DNA of 64,000 nucleotides from Bacillus sp. OK048. Lineage in GTDB: Bacteria > Bacillota > Bacilli > Bacillales > Cytobacillaceae. The stretch covers positions 186,001-250,000 of the forward strand of contig NZ_FNHN01000006.1 in the NCBI RefSeq assembly GCF_900103525.1. Direction: 5' to 3'. The notes under the pieces were generated by a model. That model was not told the DNA's origin. It did not search any database and was given only the letters and a program-made list of their open reading frames with translations. The translations under genes and the position numbers were made by a program. Positions 61,667 to 64,000 of this stretch are shown piece by piece (positions within the stretch are counted from its first letter, which is position 1; every line of letters starts with the position of its first letter).

Positions 61667-61708
61667 GGCACCGCTCGTGGACAGTGTCCACCTGAGGCGG
61701 ACAGTGCA
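61661..61708. repeat. GC-richer palindromic element
   Basis: The palindrome GTGGACAGTGTCCAC (61677-61691) is flanked by GTGACAGGCACC and a further GGACAGTGC. It resembles the element at 48718 in having a GGACAG/CTGTCC core. Confidence 0.5.
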
Positions 61709-61713
61709 TTGTT

Positions 61714-61839
61714 CTATTGATGTTCTTTTTGAAGTGACATTTCCATATGGTGATCGGCGTTTTTGCCGATTGACATTAGGCTCATGATGAATAGCATGGA
61801 AAAAGATCCTGTAACTACACCTGCTATGAACGTTAACAT
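61714..61839 (-). CDS. 41-residue membrane protein, DUF3789-like
   Basis: Translation gives MLTFIAGVVTGSFSMLFIMS followed by LMSIGKNADHHMEMSLQKEHQ. One membrane segment (about 3-23) with small residues GVVTG and a charged C-terminus. A strong GGGGGG site lies four to five bases upstream of the ATG. Length and plan resemble the short DUF3789 proteins of Bacillales. Function unknown. It is the only good reading frame in this repeat-rich gap. Confidence 0.6.
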   Translation of the reverse strand: MLTFIAGVVTGSFSMLFIMSLMSIGKNADHHMEMSLQKEHQ

Positions 61840-61930
61840 ATTTCCCCCCATTTTCATTCGTACGATTCATGTTTTTTATTTGATTGTAATAAGGTATCGG
61901 TAACTTTATTTTTAAAGTTTAATCTTTTTT

Positions 61931-62120
61931 AAAAGCCGTATTAAACTTGGCTGTTGATTTGTGCTCCAGGCGCTTCGCTTTCCGCAGGCGGTTCGGGAAG
62001 CCTCCTCGGCGCTAAAGCGCCTGCGGGGTCTCCCCTGTCCCGTCCTCCTGCAGGAGTCTCGCGCCTTCCGCAAAAATCAACGAGTTAAAATATCAACATT
62101 ACCCTTTAACACAGCCTTTT
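61931..62120. mobile_element. 190-bp MITE-like repeat element
   Basis: Imperfect terminal inverted repeats AAAAGCCGTATTAAA (61931-61945) and TTTAACACAGCCTTTT (62105-62120), an inner pair GTTGATTT / AAATCAAC, and a GC-rich centre with CAGGCGC and GCGCCTGCGG hairpins. The sharp GC change against the neighbours and the lack of ORF suggest a non-autonomous mobile element. I recall closely similar repeats in several Bacillaceae genomes. Confidence 0.65.
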
Positions 62121-62130
62121 AATAAATTTC

Positions 62131-62847
62131 TCATTTACGTTCAATGACGATTGCTTGTGATCCCATTTGTTCCCAAGATGCGATGAATTTTTCTTTGTTT
62201 ACCTTTTTGTTCTTCGTTCCGTAGGGATCATTTAGATAGATGTATTCCTGGTCGTAGCCGGTAATAACCGCACTATGCATTTTAAACGAAATCTCTACCG
62301 ACCCTTGTGGAGTAGACCATGTATTGACAGTTGGTATTGGTGAAAAGCTCGTTGTAGTAATTACCCAAACAGGCAGACCTTGACTGACCTTTTCCAAAAC
62401 GACAGAAAAAGGATAGTTTGATAGATTTTGAACCTTCAACTGATTATTGACATTGGTATTCGCCAAATAAAAAATAGGTCCATGGTAGACACCTAACCCA
62501 GGACCATCTTCCATATTGCCGACAAACCCCATATTGGGATTTCCGCTTTTCCCATCATCGTAGAGAAGAGGAACCTTTGGGATTTGTGCGGCGAGTTCGT
62601 TTTTAGTCACATCGATTCCCCAATAGTGAAGTAACATTGCCAAACTGGTTACTTCGCAGCCGTTAAATAACCGGGGTTCTTCCATTTGATTAAGTAAAGG
62701 TACATCCAATTGGATTTCTTCGGCTAACACCACTTTTGTGAAGGGAGTAGCAACTGCTTCTTCTTCGTTACGTCCTGTTCCCACGTCTGCTAATATAGAA
62801 AAACACAAAACTAGTACACTAAAACCATATAAAACAACCTTTTTCAC
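62131..62847 (-). CDS. Secreted C39-like cysteine peptidase family protein
   Basis: 238 residues. Start at GTG 62845-62847, eight bases after GGAGG. The signal peptide covers about 1-25 (MKKVVLYGFSVLVLCFSI). The peptidase_C39-like domain has NGCEVTSLAMLLHYWGIDVTK (catalytic Cys near 65), SAVITGYDQEYIYLNDPYG (His replaced by the SAV context: HSAVITG near 193, followed by Asp) as in the YvpB-like secreted family. Cleavage of extracellular peptides is suggested but not certain. It follows motB closely (27 bases) in the same direction. Confidence 0.78.
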   Translation of the reverse strand: MKKVVLYGFSVLVLCFSILADVGTGRNEEEAVATPFTKVVLAEEIQLDVPLLNQMEEPRLFNGCEVTSLAMLLHYWGIDVTKNELAAQIPKVPLLYDDGKSGNPNMGFVGNMEDGPGLGVYHGPIFYLANTNVNNQLKVQNLSNYPFSVVLEKVSQGLPVWVITTTSFSPIPTVNTWSTPQGSVEISFKMHSAVITGYDQEYIYLNDPYGTKNKKVNKEKFIASWEQMGSQAIVIERK

Positions 62848-62874
62848 AGTTGCGTCCTCCACTCCCTAGAATTT

Positions 62875-63612
62875 TTAACTACCTCGTAAAATCACCACGG
62901 TTACCCGACGATTTGACTGACGGTTTTCATCCGAATCATTTGGATAAAGGGGCTGAAATTCTCCAAACCCTGAAAATTGCAACCGATTTGCTTGAACCCC
63001 TTGTGACTCAAAATAGTGGAGAACGCTTGCTGCTCGAGCGGCGGACAATTCCCAATTGGAAGTATAGATGGTATTGTGTGCCGGAACATTGTCCGTATGA
63101 CCTTCAATGCTTATCGGATTGGGAACGGTATTAATCAGGCCGATGAGCCCGTTTAAAGTTTGATAGGAGCGTTCTTTTAAATCCGCTCTTCCAGAATCAA
63201 ATAACACCACATCTTTTAAGGACACTTCAATTCCCTTTTTTGTTTCTAAGAGAGTGACCATATCCTCTAGGCTGTTGTTTTTGATGTAGCCTTCAAGTTG
63301 TTTCTTCAATACATCGAGTTCTTCGTCATTTGTTTCGCCTTTTACTTCTACTTCCGGCAAACCCACCTCCGGTTGTGGAGAAGAAGGGTTCGGAGATAAA
63401 CCCGCTTGTTGATTGTCAATCTTTGTCCCTGTTAATTCAGATTGAAAGGATTCCATGATGGACTGATACTTTACCTTGTCAACGGTACTTGCAGCATATA
63501 AGACGATAAATAATGCTAGTAACAACGTTAATAGGTCGGCATATGGAATCAGCCAAGATTCATCTACATGATCTTCATGGTCAGAGGTAAAGGCTCTTTT
63601 CCGTTTTCTCAT
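62875..63612 (-). CDS. motB: Flagellar motor protein MotB
   Basis: 245 residues. One membrane segment with the proton-binding aspartate in PYADLLTLLLALFIVLYA (Asp 26), a plug/linker region and an OmpA-like peptidoglycan-binding domain (about 130-243, SIEGHTDNVPAHNT, LQFSGFGEFQP, NRQSNRRV). It forms the stator with MotA and anchors it to the cell wall. The ATG overlaps the motA stop by four bases (ATGA). Confidence 0.95.
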   Translation of the reverse strand: MRKRKRAFTSDHEDHVDESWLIPYADLLTLLLALFIVLYAASTVDKVKYQSIMESFQSELTGTKIDNQQAGLSPNPSSPQPEVGLPEVEVKGETNDEELDVLKKQLEGYIKNNSLEDMVTLLETKKGIEVSLKDVVLFDSGRADLKERSYQTLNGLIGLINTVPNPISIEGHTDNVPAHNTIYTSNWELSAARAASVLHYFESQGVQANRLQFSGFGEFQPLYPNDSDENRQSNRRVTVVILRGS

Positions 63613-64000
63613 GCCGATTTCTCCTCAAAATGATGATCCTGTTCCATTTCCTTTTCTACTATTTTGCGTTCAGACGGAGGGATATGGACCGTCAGCTTTT
63701 TCTCCAAGGCACTCGGTAAAACTCCCTGATAAATGGAGAGCAGCCCTTCAATGATAATCAGCTTTAATTCTTGCTCTTGTTTGGAAAGACGCTTTAATTT
63801 GTTCGCTAATGGATGCCATAGTACATAACCGGAAAAAATCCCAAGTAAGGTTGCAATGAATGCAGCTGAAATCGAATGACCGATTTTTTCTATTTCGGAT
63901 AATGAACCGAGAGCAGCAATTAGACCAACTACGGCCCCGAGTACACCAAGAGTCGGAGCATACGTGCCTGCTTGAGTAAAAATAAGGGCGCCTGTTTTAT
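63609..64000 (-). CDS. motA: Flagellar motor protein MotA, C-terminal part
   Basis: The reading frame enters from the right edge and covers about 130 C-terminal residues. The two membrane segments APTLGVLGAVVGLIAAL and ISAAFIATLLGIFSGYVLWHPLANKLKR and the following cytoplasmic helix (KQEQELKLIIIEGLLSIYQG) are MotA features. The N-terminal half lies outside the window. The stop overlaps the motB start, so the order motA-motB is normal. Confidence 0.93.
   Translation of the reverse strand, partial: KTGALIFTQAGTYAPTLGVLGAVVGLIAALGSLSEIEKIGHSISAAFIATLLGIFSGYVLWHPLANKLKRLSKQEQELKLIIIEGLLSIYQGVLPSALEKKLTVHIPPSERKIVEKEMEQDHHFEEKSA

Noticed and set aside
61517-61870. Minus-strand frame of 117 codons
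   Set aside because: It runs through a terminator, the 13-base tandem repeats and palindromes. The 41-codon frame with a strong site in another phase is more convincing.
1-64000. CRISPR array, rRNA or tRNA genes, prophage genes
   Set aside because: No regularly spaced direct repeats, no tRNA- or rRNA-like sequence and no phage structural genes were noticed on reading. A dedicated tRNA scan was not possible.

Overview
The window looks like a chromosomal stretch of a low-GC, flagellated Gram-positive bacterium of the Bacillaceae (Bacillus or Neobacillus type). The reasons are the strong AGGAGG-type ribosome binding sites, frequent TTG and GTG starts, intrinsic terminators after most units, CcpA-type cre-like sites, a YesM/YesN two-component pair, a MurQ-MurR-MurP-MupG operon and MotA/MotB. 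The species is an inference and no rRNA is present.

Layout. 0-6.7 kb: two TerD proteins (one cut by the window edge), a DoxX membrane protein, the glycolate oxidase pair glcD-glcF with a divergent-side CdaR-type regulator, and a HAD phosphatase. 6.7-11.1 kb: a peptidoglycan-recycling operon murQ-murR-murP-mupG behind a good SigA-type promoter with a cre-like site. 11.1-15.3 kb: an AmiS/UreI-type channel with an unusual leader (promoter, terminator-like hairpin, 11-codon uORF overlapping the start), a broken RpiR gene, a YdeI/OmpD-associated protein, an AEC transporter and an aldo/keto reductase. 15.5-26.5 kb: a fructan or fructo-oligosaccharide module: histidine kinase, response regulator, membrane-anchored binding protein, LplB/LplC-type permeases, lipoprotein binding protein, GH32 fructosidase and PfkB fructokinase.

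26.5-51.7 kb is the most interesting part. It is a glycan-scavenging locus built around N-acetylmannosamine/N-acetylglucosamine chemistry: NanE epimerase, a ROK kinase without the usual zinc motif, a GH20 hexosaminidase, an ABC importer without its own ATPase, a YesL protein, two secreted DUF4855 proteins, a DUF4127 protein, a cytosolic six-hairpin-like protein, an RpiR regulator, four Gfo/Idh/MocA oxidoreductases and two xylose-isomerase-like TIM-barrel proteins. There is no sialate lyase, so sialic acid is an unlikely substrate. A ManNAc-containing polysaccharide, perhaps opened partly by oxidation of the sugar, is my working hypothesis.

51.7-64 kb: a fossil 3' end of a second fructokinase, a second DoxX gene with copied promoter and terminator, a streptomycin-kinase-like protein, an S9 peptidase, two small membrane proteins, an AraC regulator with a GH4 alpha-galactosidase, an ABC-2 exporter, a 41-residue membrane protein, a repeat-rich area with a 190-bp MITE-like element, a C39-like secreted protein and the flagellar stator genes motB and motA (cut by the window edge).

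Both sugar ABC systems lack an ATPase and probably share an MsmX-type ATPase encoded elsewhere. Start codons were corrected wherever a ribosome binding site clearly favoured an internal start.
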